Origin: an uncultured Bacteroidota bacterium
GTDB taxonomy: Bacteria > Bacteroidota > Bacteroidia > Bacteroidales > F082
Length of the DNA stretch: 32,540 nt
Reading direction: 5' to 3'
Assembly: GCA_937912115.1 (NCBI GenBank)
Contig: CALDOI010000230.1
Coordinates: 1 to 32,540, forward strand
Shown in pieces: positions 16,498-26,635 of this stretch. Each line of letters starts with the position of its first letter. Position 1 is the first letter of the stretch. A model generated the notes under the pieces. It made no database searches. It saw only the letters and a list, made by a program, of their open reading frames with translations, and had not been told where the DNA came from. Position numbers and translations under genes: made by a program.

Positions 16498-17907
16498 ATG
16501 TTTATTTTAATGATAGTTGTATTTGTTCTTGGGTACGCAGCAATAGCCCTTGAGCATCCTTTAAAAGTAGATAAAGCAGCATCAGCCCTTATATTGGGGA
16601 TGTTAATGTGGGTAATCTTTGTCTTTGGCCGTACCGATATATTAAATATGGTAAATGAGACTGGCGGATTTTTGAGTCAGTCGTGGCGCGAATATGTTCA
16701 TGCATCAGGAATACAAAACCCGGGAGCTGGTGATATGTTAGGTTTCATAACTCATCACGAAGTGTTGCATCATCTGGCTGAAATCTCAACAATATTGTTT
16801 TTCCTGCTTGGCGCGATGACTATAGTAGAAACAGTAGATCAACACCAGGGATTTAAAATTATTACCGATAAAATTCAAACAACAAATAAAGTGAAGTTGT
16901 TATGGATACTTAGTATTCTAACATTTTTCATGTCGGCAGCACTCGATAATTTAACAACAACAATCGTTTTGATTGCTTTATTACGTAAGCTTATTGCTGA
17001 TAAACAGGAACGTTGGTTATTTGCTTCGATGGTAGTTTTGGCTGCCAATGCCGGTGGTGCCTGGTCACCAATTGGTGATGTAACAACTATTATGTTGTGG
17101 ATAGGGGGACAAGTAACCACGCTTAATATTATAACAATGGTTTTCCTTCCTAGTTTGGTAACAATGATTGTACCTGTTGTCATACTTTCATTTACATTAA
17201 AAGGTAATGTTGAGCGACCTGTACTAAAAAATGGAGATAATAAAGATTTTACAACACCATTTGAACGTAATCTATTGTTTTATATGGGTGTTGGTGGTTT
17301 ATTATTTGTACCTGTATTTAAAACCGTAACACATTTACCTCCGTACATGGGGATGTTATTAAGTTTGGGTATTATTTGGTTAACTACCGAAATAATGCAC
17401 AGAACTAAACCACTGGAAGATCGTCGTACTTTAACAGTTATTGGTGTTCTTAGAAAAGTTGATGTCCCCACTATTTTCTTCTTTATGGGAATACTATCAG
17501 CAGTAGCCGCAATGCAGTCAGCAGGCCACCTTACTTTGTTGGCCGACTGGCTAAATACCAATGTTGGAGATATATATGTTATAAACCTTATTATTGGTGT
17601 ACTATCATCAATTGTTGATAATGTACCACTTGTAGCCGGAGCAATGGGAATGTATGAAATTGCACAAGCTGGCGCCACTGGTTATGCTGCAAACTTTATG
17701 GTTGACGGAATATTCTGGGAATTCCTTGCTTATTGTGCAGGTACTGGTGGAAGCATTCTTATAATTGGTTCAGCTGCAGGTGTAGCTGCCATGGGAATGG
17801 AAAAAATTGATTTTATCTGGTATATGAAACGAATCAGTTTATTAGCGTTAGCGGGTTATCTTGCAGGTGCAGCAGTTTATTATGCACAAGTTCAGATACT
17901 TCATTAA
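16498..17907 (+). CDS. nhaD: NhaD-type Na+/H+ antiporter
   Basis: A 469-aa inner-membrane protein with about 11-13 hydrophobic segments, exchanging Na+ (or Li+) for H+. NhaD features: the N-terminal EHPLKVDKAASALILGM, HHLAEISTILFFLLGAMTIVE, the ion-path motif SAALDNLTTTIVLIALL, ANAGGAWSPIGDVTTIMLW, VIGVLRKVDVPTIFFFMGIL, SSIVDNVPLVAGAMGMY, and TGGSILIIGSAAGVAAMGMEKIDF. The length fits the family. It is a single-gene unit with its own -7 box and a strong terminator. A Na+ antiporter suits a marine or alkaline habitat, but that is inference. Confidence 0.94.
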   Translation: MFILMIVVFVLGYAAIALEHPLKVDKAASALILGMLMWVIFVFGRTDILNMVNETGGFLSQSWREYVHASGIQNPGAGDMLGFITHHEVLHHLAEISTILFFLLGAMTIVETVDQHQGFKIITDKIQTTNKVKLLWILSILTFFMSAALDNLTTTIVLIALLRKLIADKQERWLFASMVVLAANAGGAWSPIGDVTTIMLWIGGQVTTLNIITMVFLPSLVTMIVPVVILSFTLKGNVERPVLKNGDNKDFTTPFERNLLFYMGVGGLLFVPVFKTVTHLPPYMGMLLSLGIIWLTTEIMHRTKPLEDRRTLTVIGVLRKVDVPTIFFFMGILSAVAAMQSAGHLTLLADWLNTNVGDIYVINLIIGVLSSIVDNVPLVAGAMGMYEIAQAGATGYAANFMVDGIFWEFLAYCAGTGGSILIIGSAAGVAAMGMEKIDFIWYMKRISLLALAGYLAGAAVYYAQVQILH

Positions 17908-17927
17908 AATAACAATATAAACAATTG

Positions 17928-17957
17928 AACCCCGGTTGGTAACTTCCGGGGTTTTTT
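17928..17957 (+). terminator. Rho-independent terminator of nhaD
   Basis: A perfect 8-bp stem, AACCCCGG (17928-17935) with CCGGGGTT (17946-17953), a 10-base loop, and a run of six Ts (17952-17957). It lies 21 bases after the nhaD stop. Confidence 0.92.
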
Positions 17958-18038
17958 GTGTTATATAGAATATATTTAGGCCGTCTCTTAATAACCTAGA
18001 GTCATTTTTGTTAGTTTTACACTTTAAATTAAACAATT

Positions 18039-19400
18039 ATGAATCGCAAGAATGCAATAATACTAAGTCTATCATTTATCGTCCTGGTTGCACTTATTTG
18101 GTATTTTTCATCTTCAACTGTCGAAACATCAAATACAATAATGGTTGAAGTTGAAAGAGGCACATTTGTTATAGATGTTACAACAACTGGTGAGCTTGAA
18201 GCAAGAAGTAGCGAAGATATTCAGGGGCCAAATCCCAACGCTTTACGAAATGCCCGAATACACAGATATATGATCGAGGATATTGTTCCTGATGGTACTG
18301 TTGTGGATTCAGGACAATGGGTAGCAACTCTTGATAGAAGTGATTTGCAGAATAAAATAACTGATCAGGAATTGGAAGTTGAGAAACTTGAAACTCAGTT
18401 TGTAAAAACTCAGTTAGACACTACTCTCACATTGCGCGCAACAAGAGACGAACTAATAAATCTTCAGTTTTCACTTGAGGAAAAACAAATCGTAGTCGAT
18501 CAGTCGATTTATGAGCCACCAGCAACTCAACGGCAGGTGAAGATAGACTTTGATAAAACTCAGCGATCGTTAAATCAAAATCTCGAGAATTACGAAATTA
18601 AACAGCAAAAGGCAAATGCTGATATGCGTGAGGTTGCTACAAATCTGCATAAGGCGCGCCGTGAATTAGCCGAATATACTGATCTTAAAAAAGAGTTTGT
18701 TGTTATTGCACCAAAATCAGGAATGGTTAATTACAAACGCGATTGGAATGGTAAAAAGCAGGGGATAGGAGCACAGATAAGTGTGTGGGAAAACGTTGTA
18801 GCCCAATTGCCAAACTTGTCAGCAATGAACTCACGTACTTATGTAAATGAAATTGATATTAGTCGTGTTCAGGATGGTCAAAAAGCCATTATTGAAGTAG
18901 ATGCATTTCCAGATAAAAGTTTTGCCGGTATTGTTATGGAGGTAGCAAATATGGGTGAGCAAATGAGAAATTCGAATGCTAAAGTATTTGAAGTAGTATT
19001 GCATGTTGATGGTTTTGATTCAATACTTCGACCTTCGATGACAACTAAAAACCGTATAATAACTGAGGTTATTGATTCTGTGCTTTTTGTACCAATTGAA
19101 TGTGTGAATATTATTGATACGATAAATTTTGTGTATACATCCAAAGGAAGAATACAGGTAATTCCGGGAAAAACCAATGAAACAAGTATTATTATATATG
19201 AAGGATTAAATGAGGGTGATGAAATTTATTTAATTCCACCCGAAGGTGCTGATAGTTGGTCGTTGGAGAGGTTAGATCAGGAAATTTTAGATAGTTATAA
19301 AGAATTGATTGAACCTGAGAAAAAGAAAGAGGAATCTAAAAAGCAACCAAATCCAGATGGGAAAAAGAAACGTGGATCAGGTGGTAAGAGAAACAAATAA
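18039..19400 (+). CDS. MacA-like periplasmic adaptor (HlyD/MFP family)
   Basis: A 453-aa adaptor that would link an inner-membrane transporter to an outer-membrane channel. It has an N-terminal membrane anchor (AIILSLSFIVLVALIWYF), a beta/lipoyl part (VERGTFVIDVTTTGELEARSSEDI...DGTVVDSGQWVATLD), a long coiled-coil hairpin (~110-220), the returning lipoyl half (VVIAPKSGMVNYKRDWNGKK), and a barrel (NEIDISRVQDGQKAIIEVDAFPDKSFAG). The tail from ~425 is very rich in Lys and Glu/Gly (KKKEESKKQPNPDGKKKRG), which is odd for this family. The MacB-like permease begins 10 bases later, so they form one unit. Confidence 0.88.
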   Translation: MNRKNAIILSLSFIVLVALIWYFSSSTVETSNTIMVEVERGTFVIDVTTTGELEARSSEDIQGPNPNALRNARIHRYMIEDIVPDGTVVDSGQWVATLDRSDLQNKITDQELEVEKLETQFVKTQLDTTLTLRATRDELINLQFSLEEKQIVVDQSIYEPPATQRQVKIDFDKTQRSLNQNLENYEIKQQKANADMREVATNLHKARRELAEYTDLKKEFVVIAPKSGMVNYKRDWNGKKQGIGAQISVWENVVAQLPNLSAMNSRTYVNEIDISRVQDGQKAIIEVDAFPDKSFAGIVMEVANMGEQMRNSNAKVFEVVLHVDGFDSILRPSMTTKNRIITEVIDSVLFVPIECVNIIDTINFVYTSKGRIQVIPGKTNETSIIIYEGLNEGDEIYLIPPEGADSWSLERLDQEILDSYKELIEPEKKKEESKKQPNPDGKKKRGSGGKRNK

Positions 19401-19410
19401 ATATTAACAA

Positions 19411-20766
19411 ATGGAACGATATTTCTTAATACTATCCATTTCATTAGAGGCGGTTTTTACCAATAAATTCAGATCAATATTAACTGCACTTGGGATTATT
19501 TTTGGCGTTGCGGCAGTAATCGCAATGCTGGCAATAGGAAATGGTGCGCAGCAGGAAATATTGGAACAAATAAAACTCGTTGGGTTAAACAATATTATAA
19601 TCACACCTAAAGATAATGGGAGTTCTGGTAGTGTTTCGGAAGAAGAGGAAGACGAGACTAAAGAAATGAGTAAAAAATTCTCACCGGGCCTAACCTTAAA
19701 AGATGCCGAGAATATACTTAAGTCACTACCGACAGTTGCCAAGGTTAGTCCTGAGATAGTGTATTCCACTCCGGCATTAAGAGAAGGGAAAAATCTTACA
19801 GTTAGTTTAAGTGGTGTAACACCCGAATACTTCACACTATTTAATCAGGAACTAAAAAAAGGAAGCTTTTTTAATGCCGAACAAATGGAACTTGGAGCTC
19901 CTGTGTGTATAATAGGTCCTGAGGTAGTTGCAAAACTATTCCCAAAAACCGATCCATTAGGTAAACAACTTAAATGTGGGAGTATTTGGTTAAAAGTTAT
20001 AGGAGTGCTGAAAGGCGTAGCCGTTAGTCAAAAGGCAGAGGAGATGGGGATTAGCAGCTATAACAGAAATGTTTATATCCCTGTTAAAACCATATTGCTT
20101 CGATTTAAAGACAGATCACTACTAGCTCAGTCTTCTTTAATGTCTGGAGGACAGGTATTTTATTTTGGAAATAGCGTTATGTATACCTCAGGTGGTGATA
20201 ATAGTGGTGAATCAGATAATCAGCTCAATAAAATAGTTGTACAAGTAAAAGAAAGCGGGCAGTTGACATCAACTGTTGAGGCCATAAAGCAAATTTTAAA
20301 AAGGAGGCATTTTGGGGTCGATGATTTTGAGATAAGTATCCCGGAGTTACTATTAAAACAGGAACAAAAAACAAAAGACATTTTCAATATTGTGCTAGGT
20401 GCAATCGCCGGGATTTCTCTAATTGTTGGAGGGATCGGGATTATGAACATTATGCTTGCCTCAGTTATGGAACGAATCCGTGAGATTGGTGTTAGAAGGG
20501 CAATGGGAGCTACAAAAAAAGATATTGTATTTCAGTTTTTAGCTGAAGCAACCTTTATAAGTATAACTGGAGGTTTAATTGGAATATTGCTTGGCGTGAT
20601 AATGTCAAAAACCATAGCTGTTTCCACAGATATTAAAACAATTGTTTCTTTTGGATCAATACTTCTTTCGTTTGGAGTTGCAGCATCTGTTGGGATTATA
20701 TTTGGCTGGTTACCGGCTCGAAAAGCTGCAGAACAGGATCCTGTGGAATCGTTAAGGCATGATTAA
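19411..20766 (+). CDS. MacB-like ABC transporter permease (MacB_PCD + FtsX)
   Basis: A 451-aa permease. An N-terminal membrane segment (FRSILTALGIIFGVAAVIAMLAIGNGA) is followed by a ~200-residue periplasmic MacB_PCD domain, then three membrane segments of the FtsX type (~325-445: IVLGAIAGISLIVGGIGIMNIML, VMERIREIGVRRAMGATKKDI, FGVAASVGIIFGWLPARKAA). EIGVRRAMGA is the cytoplasmic coupling-helix motif. It ends with the family's DPVESLRHD. MacB fuses the ATPase to the permease; here the ATPase domain is missing and no ATPase gene lies in the window, so a separate ATP-binding protein must supply energy. Likely role: export of a small molecule or peptide with the adaptor. Confidence 0.92.
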   Translation: MERYFLILSISLEAVFTNKFRSILTALGIIFGVAAVIAMLAIGNGAQQEILEQIKLVGLNNIIITPKDNGSSGSVSEEEEDETKEMSKKFSPGLTLKDAENILKSLPTVAKVSPEIVYSTPALREGKNLTVSLSGVTPEYFTLFNQELKKGSFFNAEQMELGAPVCIIGPEVVAKLFPKTDPLGKQLKCGSIWLKVIGVLKGVAVSQKAEEMGISSYNRNVYIPVKTILLRFKDRSLLAQSSLMSGGQVFYFGNSVMYTSGGDNSGESDNQLNKIVVQVKESGQLTSTVEAIKQILKRRHFGVDDFEISIPELLLKQEQKTKDIFNIVLGAIAGISLIVGGIGIMNIMLASVMERIREIGVRRAMGATKKDIVFQFLAEATFISITGGLIGILLGVIMSKTIAVSTDIKTIVSFGSILLSFGVAASVGIIFGWLPARKAAEQDPVESLRHD

Positions 20767-20856
20767 TTAATACCGTCGTATAATTATTTGTTGTTTTTTC
20801 CAAAAAAAAACGAAAAATAGGTATAAAAAAATATTTTTTAGGTACTATGTAGTAGG

Positions 20857-20881
20857 AGTATATATACTTACCCAGTATACT
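20857..20881. promoter_or_regulatory. Tandem palindromes upstream of the large subtilase gene
   Basis: AGTATATATACT (20857-20868) and AGTATACT (20874-20881) are each perfect palindromes, five bases apart; together the outer arms also make GAGTATA/TATACTC. They lie 46-70 bases before the ATG at 20927, where an operator might be expected. TA-rich palindromes arise easily by chance. Confidence 0.3.
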
Positions 20882-20926
20882 CTATTGCATAAATTGCTAT
20901 TTTAATAAACCTAAAAAATTTAAATC

Positions 20927-23900
20927 ATGAAAAAACGATTTGGTAAAAAATCTTTAACCAGCTGTATATTAAATATATATAGCTTAAAAAATGGGGGGGT
21001 AGTTCAGTACTATTCCTTGTTTTAACTTTAATCTTATTATTTAGTGGAGTGCATAATTCAGTCTCGCAGGATATAATCCAGGGAATATTAATTGTTAACG
21101 CTAACACGGAAGAGGCGAGACCCACAGAAGGTAAAATGGTTAAGAGTGAGGTCCTACTCGATTTATTCGGTGATTATGGCGTTACGTCATACACTCAAAG
21201 TATGCCATTTGCACGAACACCTTCTTTACACAATGTTTATAAAATAGAGTTTACTGGTGATCAACAGGATTTTATTGATGATCTAACGGCATTTGGAAAT
21301 CAGTACTATTCGTTTATTGATCAAGAGTACGAAAGTTATTCTCATTATCAACCAGCCGATTCTTTCTGGGGAGATGGCAAACTATGGCACTTGTATAAGA
21401 TTCAGGCTGATAGTGCATGGGACATCACCCGAAGTAGTGATAGTATAGATATTTGTGTTATGGATGCTGGTACTGTGTTTACAAATCATCCTGATCTTAC
21501 GGGAAAATTTAATCCTATGTACGATATTTATACACATGACTCATTAGGTTTTGATTTCTCAACAAGTATACCTGGTGTATTTAAACATGCAACCGGAGTT
21601 AGTTGTTTTGCAGCCGGAGAAACTACTGAAACGGGAGAAACAGCAAATGGGAAATTGGCATCAATAGGATTTAACACTGAAATGATGTTTACCAATACTA
21701 GTCGTCAATTGGAAAGGGCATTGTATGCTTCCACAGTAATGAAAGCTGAAGTAATAACGATCAGCTCATTTTCAACAGGATGTCATCATTATAATCTTCC
21801 CGATTCAATCGTTAATTATTACCGCGATGTTTTTAATGAAATATTTGAGAATGGGACTGTTGTAGTTGTTTCAGCAGGGAATGGGGCTCCTCCATGCTAC
21901 AACGAACCACCGGGGACATTTAACGGTTACATTGATGAAAGAATAATACAAGTTTCAGGAACAGATTCTACTGATCATTTTGGTATTGACGATGGCAACG
22001 GCGGGATTTCTACATTTAGTCATTATTCAGCTGTGGATCTTTGTGCCCCAGGTTATAGCATGTATGGGCCCGATGGGACACTGATTAGAAAAATTGATAC
22101 AATAACCGGTGACACTACTTATGTGCCAAATGACTGGCCATATTATCACAATATTTCTGGAACATCATTTTCTACCCCTATCGTTGCAGGTGTTGCAGCA
22201 CTAATAAAATCTATTAATCCTTGTTTAGCGCCCGAAGATGTGCAAACAATACTTAAAAGTACTACTGATACAATTGTTGATGCTAGTAGTTATGTAGGTA
22301 CGATAGGTACAGGAAGACTAAACGCCTATAAGGCAGTCAAACTTGCATACGAATCATATAGTTTTCAAAATTATACTATTCAATCTGGTGAAAATTTAAC
22401 ATGGAATGATGTTCACTTTATTGATACATTATACCTTGAACCAAATAGTTCACTTACTATTAATGAGAATTGTTTCTTTAATGCCGGAGGACATATTTTA
22501 ATTGACACACTAGCAAAACTTAATGTAAATAATGCAACATTAACAACTACTTGTCATAACATGTGGTATGGAATTCAAGTATGGGGCAAAACCGAAGCCA
22601 GTCAGTATCCTGACGCAAGCTATAATTACATACAAGGAAGACTTGTACTTAATAATGCCACTATTAAAAATGCCTATGAAGCTGTAAGTTTATGGAAAGA
22701 TGGCGATTTTAGCAGTACAGGAGGCTACGTTATTGCTGAAAACTCAACTTTTATCAATAATCGCAGGTCGGTAGCTTTTATGAGTTATCATAATTATCAT
22801 CCCATATCTTTAAATCCTGATAGGAATTTCAGCAGATTTGAGAATTGTGATTTTACTGTTAATGAGGATTATCTCGGAGATTCTCCTTTTCATGGTATGG
22901 TAAGTTTGTGGGATGTTGAAGGTGTCATCTTTCAGGGTTGCGATTTTATAAATAACCGCGACTCAATATACTCTAGCACCGGAAATCTAATTAACGATTC
23001 TTTATCAGGATTTGGATTATGGTCGGTTAACGCAGGTTTCGAAGTCGGATCAAGGTGTTGTTCACAAGTCTATCCATGTCCAGCACAGGATGTTGATTCA
23101 AGCCGTTTCGAATTGTTGGAATATGGAATTCATGCTTTAAATACAAAATCAGCCAATACTATCTCTGTAAAAAGTAGTATTTTTAATTCAAATATTACTG
23201 GAATATATACCAGTGCATTACTGCAACCTACAATAATTTTTAATTCATTTTATATAAATCCTGTTAATATAAACACAAACAAGATTTATGGCGGTGTATA
23301 CCTTGATAACTATACATCAGGTTTTATTTTAGAGGAGAATTATTTTTCAAATCATCAGGGAGCAACAGGTAGTCCATTTATACCGGTTACACAGAGTATT
23401 GGGCTTTGTGTTAACAATTCGGGTAGTGAAAATAATTCGATTTATAATAATAAATTCGAGGATTTATATGTAGGTGTTCTAGCACAAAATGAAAATAGAA
23501 GTAAACTAGATGGAGAAACAGGACTTGAAATCAAATGCAACGAATTTTTTAATATCCAATTTGATATTGCTGTAACTGCTGATATGCCAAGTAATATAAC
23601 ATCTGGAATAAAAAGTTTGCAAGGGGCTAGTGGAAGTTCAATAACAAATCCTGCTAATAATATATTCAGTCCATATGTTGAACAATCAACATTGGAAGCA
23701 TGGGATATATATACTGAAACTGAAAATACAATTAATTATTGGTATAATACAAACCAGAATGGTTATGATCTTAAACCCGACTCTGTAACTCAAACTATAG
23801 TTAAAGTATTTCCTAACTTTATTGCTCCTCTATTTACCCTTGGCAACGCTTGTCCATCGAATTTTACTAGTGGAGGAGGGTTAGATGATTTGAAAAGTTT

Positions 23901-25026
23901 AGTTAATGATATGGGCTACAAAACGGATTCCATTAATAACTTATTAGCATTGTTGGTTGATGGTGGAGATACAGAAACCACATCCATAAGTGTTGAAACG
24001 GCATATCCTGATCAAACTATGGAAGTAAGAGCTGACCTATTATCAAAATCACCTTACTTAAGTGATACAGTTATAATAGTAACTGTGCAACAAGAGGAGG
24101 CTCTTCCTTCAACAATAGTAACTGAAATACTAACTGCTAATCCACAGTCGGCAAAGTCAGATCATATACTTGATGAAGTATATGCACGTGAGGATATAAC
24201 CAATAGTCAGATAGACCAGATAGAAGCTAACAAAATGGTAATTGGGGCAAAAGAGTCACTAGAAATAGAAAAGTCTCGCTTTAATATGCAACGTGAATAT
24301 GCACTTAACAGGCTTATTGCTAATTATAAATATGACACTACTGTAATTAATTCATCTGATAGTATTATTGCTTTATTGAATACACAAAACTATGTTAGTG
24401 CTAAACAACAATTGGCATTTGAATATTTTTCAAAAGGGAATTTTCAGTTAGCTCAAAATACACTTGATGCGATTCCAAACGATTATGAACTAGATTCAGA
24501 CGCTTTAAGTGAAAATACTCAATTGAACGCATATCTTACAATCATAGTTCAACTGGCTCAGAGTGGAAAAAATATTTACCAATTAACAAGTGCACAAAAA
24601 GCTGGTGTATATAATATTTATCAAAGCTCAAATGGAAGAGCGGGTGCATGGGCGATGAATATATTGTGTACTGCTGATACCTTATCGTACAAAGAAAACT
24701 ATATATTACCAACAATTGGAACTAAAACAGGAACTGTAAAAAGGATGCGACCTAATAACGATGTTTTTGAGAAAAATCAACTTAAAGTGTATCCAAATCC
24801 TGCAAATGATTACATTATTGTAGAATACGAATTAGCAGGGGACATTGATAATGCAACAATTAAAATTATAGATAATAATGGCTTTATTCGTCAAACCATC
24901 ATGTCTGAAAATAATCATGAATATGCGGTTATTAATACTCAAAGTCTTGAGTCAGGCACATATATTTGTCATGTAAGTGCCAACAATAAATTAATTGGTG
25001 TCGCAAAATTTGTAATTTTACATTAA
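20927..25026 (+). CDS. Secreted subtilase (S8) with beta-helix region and T9SS sorting domain; frame broken at a G7 tract
   Basis: The main open frame runs from a GTG at 21049 (1325 aa), but a proper N-terminus (ATG 20927, MKKRFGKKSLTSC) lies in another frame. The two join at the G run 20993-20999 if it had eight or five Gs, restoring a signal peptide (SSVLFLVLTLILLFSGV); the total then divides by three. Counted from 21049 the catalytic residues are Asp139 (VMDAG), His180 (KHATGVS) and Ser373 (SGTSFSTP), with GDxxN-type SAGNGAP between them. From ~440 to 860 are repeated Asn/Gly-rich strands like a parallel beta-helix; a helical region follows (~1010-1190), then a type A T9SS domain (VYPNPANDYIIVEY...GTYICHV). 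Expected to be a surface or secreted protease. As sequenced it would lack a signal peptide. Confidence 0.85.
20993..20999 (+). repeat. G7 homopolymer at the frame break of the subtilase
   Basis: Seven Gs directly after A6-T (20986-20992) in otherwise AT-rich DNA, 22 codons after the ATG at 20927. With seven Gs the frame ends at a TAA near 21023; with eight (or five) it runs through to 25026. Confidence 0.7.
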
Positions 25027-25034
25027 ACCAATTT

Positions 25035-25068
25035 ACCCAATCTAATGATTACCCTCATTAGGTTGGGT
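25035..25068. other. Long hairpin between two T9SS cargo genes
   Basis: Bases 25035-25048 (ACCCAATCTAATGA) pair with 25055-25068 over 14 positions, with one T-G wobble, leaving a 6-base loop TTACCC. It lies 8 bases after the subtilase stop. No T-run follows on the plus strand, so it may protect the 3' end of the mRNA or weaken read-through rather than terminate. Confidence 0.55.
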
Positions 25069-25083
25069 ATATCGAAAAATGTT

Positions 25084-26619
25084 ATGAAGAATATTTTACT
25101 TATATTTTTGTTCTTTTGTTGTTCGATATTAACAACTGCACAAACCTATTTCAATGAAAGGTACAATCTATATTATACTGAAGGTTTAGACTTTGCTCAC
25201 AATATAATTGAGTTCGACTCTGGTTATATAATTGCAGGCGGTTGTGCACGTGAAAACCAAGATTATAGATTGGAGGTTGTTTTGTCGAAATTAAACTCTA
25301 TCGGTCAATTAGTTAATTCAAAAGCAATAAATGATGATACTTGGAGCTATGATATTGGCCCAGACGGATCGGTAAAACATAATAATAATAATGAAATTAC
25401 AGCAGTTGGCGCCCGGCGAAGGTCAACGGGAAGTTTTGTCAGAGATGAAGGTGTTATTTACAAGTTTTCATATGATTTAGATACTCTTTGGACAAGGACC
25501 ATTGGCGATAATCAATTCCCTGATGATACAAATTATCAATTCAGGGGCTTGGAGGTTCTACCTAATAATGAATTAATAATAGCAGGTCATATTATAGTTG
25601 ATGGTGCGACTAGTAAAGCACTTTTGATTAAAACTGATAGTTTAGGCAATGAGCTTTGGCGTAAATATTATAATAATGGTCCGATAAATATTGGTGTTGA
25701 TGTTATTAGCACACCAGACAATGGGTTTGTGATTTCTTGTTACTTATGGACATTTGGCACACACCAAATCTCCGCTCCGTATATTGTTAAAACTGATAGT
25801 CTTGGAAATGAACAATGGCGCCATTACATAAATTGGCTTGATCAGCTACATGGTGAAATGAGTATTATAAATTCTCCTGACAGTACTATAATTGGTGTAT
25901 ATAGTTATTCTGATAGTGTTGGGTATCCATCATCAGACTCTTACAACCGTATTACATTAATAAAACTAGATTTGGAAGGAGAATTAATATGGGAAAAAAA
26001 ATATGGTACAGCTGAGTTTAATAACTATGTTAAGTCTTTGAAAATTAATGATAATGGTAAAGTAATAATGGCAGGTATAAAGTATAGTCCTTTCCCCCAT
26101 AGAATAGGGTACATGCAAAATTGTGATACTAATGGCGATTTATTATGGTATCGTGAATATGAAAATCTAATTGAATATGATAGCTATAATTTTATGAATG
26201 GTGTTACTCCTACAAATGATGGTGGTTATATAGGCGTTGGTGATGTATTACCCTATCCGCCGGATATCGGTAATCAGGATGTATGGCTAATTAAAGTTGA
26301 CAGTATGGGCTGCGAGAGTTGGAACGATTGTTGGGTAGGCGAAACCGAACATATTGCATTACGCAATGAAGAAAAGCTGGTAATATACCCTAATCCTGCA
26401 AGCCGTGCAATCAACATATTCATACCTAAAGAAAATGAGAGTGAAACACACAATTTGGTTATTTTCGATATATATGGTCGTAAAGTGGAAGAAACAGAAG
26501 TTGGGATGGGAGAAACTACAATAAGCTTTAATGTTACTGGATGGAAAGACGGACTTTACACGGTTATTACATCATATAACAGGAAAATTTCAGGTAGGGG
26601 AAAGTTTGTTGTAAATTAA
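25084..26619 (+). CDS. T9SS cargo protein with propeller-like repeats
   Basis: A 511-aa exported protein; the ATG at 25084 is chosen because it opens into a signal peptide (MKNILLIFLFFCCSILTTAQ), whereas 25045 would translate the hairpin. The body holds repeated blocks of the form ...xxDxGYIIAGG / ALLIKTDSLGNELWRKYY / YIVKTDSLGNEQWRHYI / NRITLIKLDLEGELIWEKKYG / DVWLIKVDSMGCE, typical of a beta-propeller with one strand of KxDxxGxxxW per blade. The end (VIYPNPASRAINIFIP...GLYTVITS) is a type A T9SS sorting domain. No enzyme motif is seen; a binding or adhesion role is a guess. It lies between two other T9SS cargo genes on the same strand; the next ATG is 16 bases away. Confidence 0.85.
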   Translation: MKNILLIFLFFCCSILTTAQTYFNERYNLYYTEGLDFAHNIIEFDSGYIIAGGCARENQDYRLEVVLSKLNSIGQLVNSKAINDDTWSYDIGPDGSVKHNNNNEITAVGARRRSTGSFVRDEGVIYKFSYDLDTLWTRTIGDNQFPDDTNYQFRGLEVLPNNELIIAGHIIVDGATSKALLIKTDSLGNELWRKYYNNGPINIGVDVISTPDNGFVISCYLWTFGTHQISAPYIVKTDSLGNEQWRHYINWLDQLHGEMSIINSPDSTIIGVYSYSDSVGYPSSDSYNRITLIKLDLEGELIWEKKYGTAEFNNYVKSLKINDNGKVIMAGIKYSPFPHRIGYMQNCDTNGDLLWYREYENLIEYDSYNFMNGVTPTNDGGYIGVGDVLPYPPDIGNQDVWLIKVDSMGCESWNDCWVGETEHIALRNEEKLVIYPNPASRAINIFIPKENESETHNLVIFDIYGRKVEETEVGMGETTISFNVTGWKDGLYTVITSYNRKISGRGKFVVN

Positions 26620-26635
26620 CTTAATATATTAAATC

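Noticed and set aside
20767-20826. T6 and A9 runs after the MacB-like gene as a terminator
   Set aside because: The stem would be almost purely A-T with a 2-base loop; no GC-rich stem precedes a T-run.
20927-21025. A separate 32-residue peptide gene from ATG 20927
   Set aside because: Its N-terminus fits the missing start of the subtilase, and the frames join at the G7 tract; a distinct peptide is the less simple reading.
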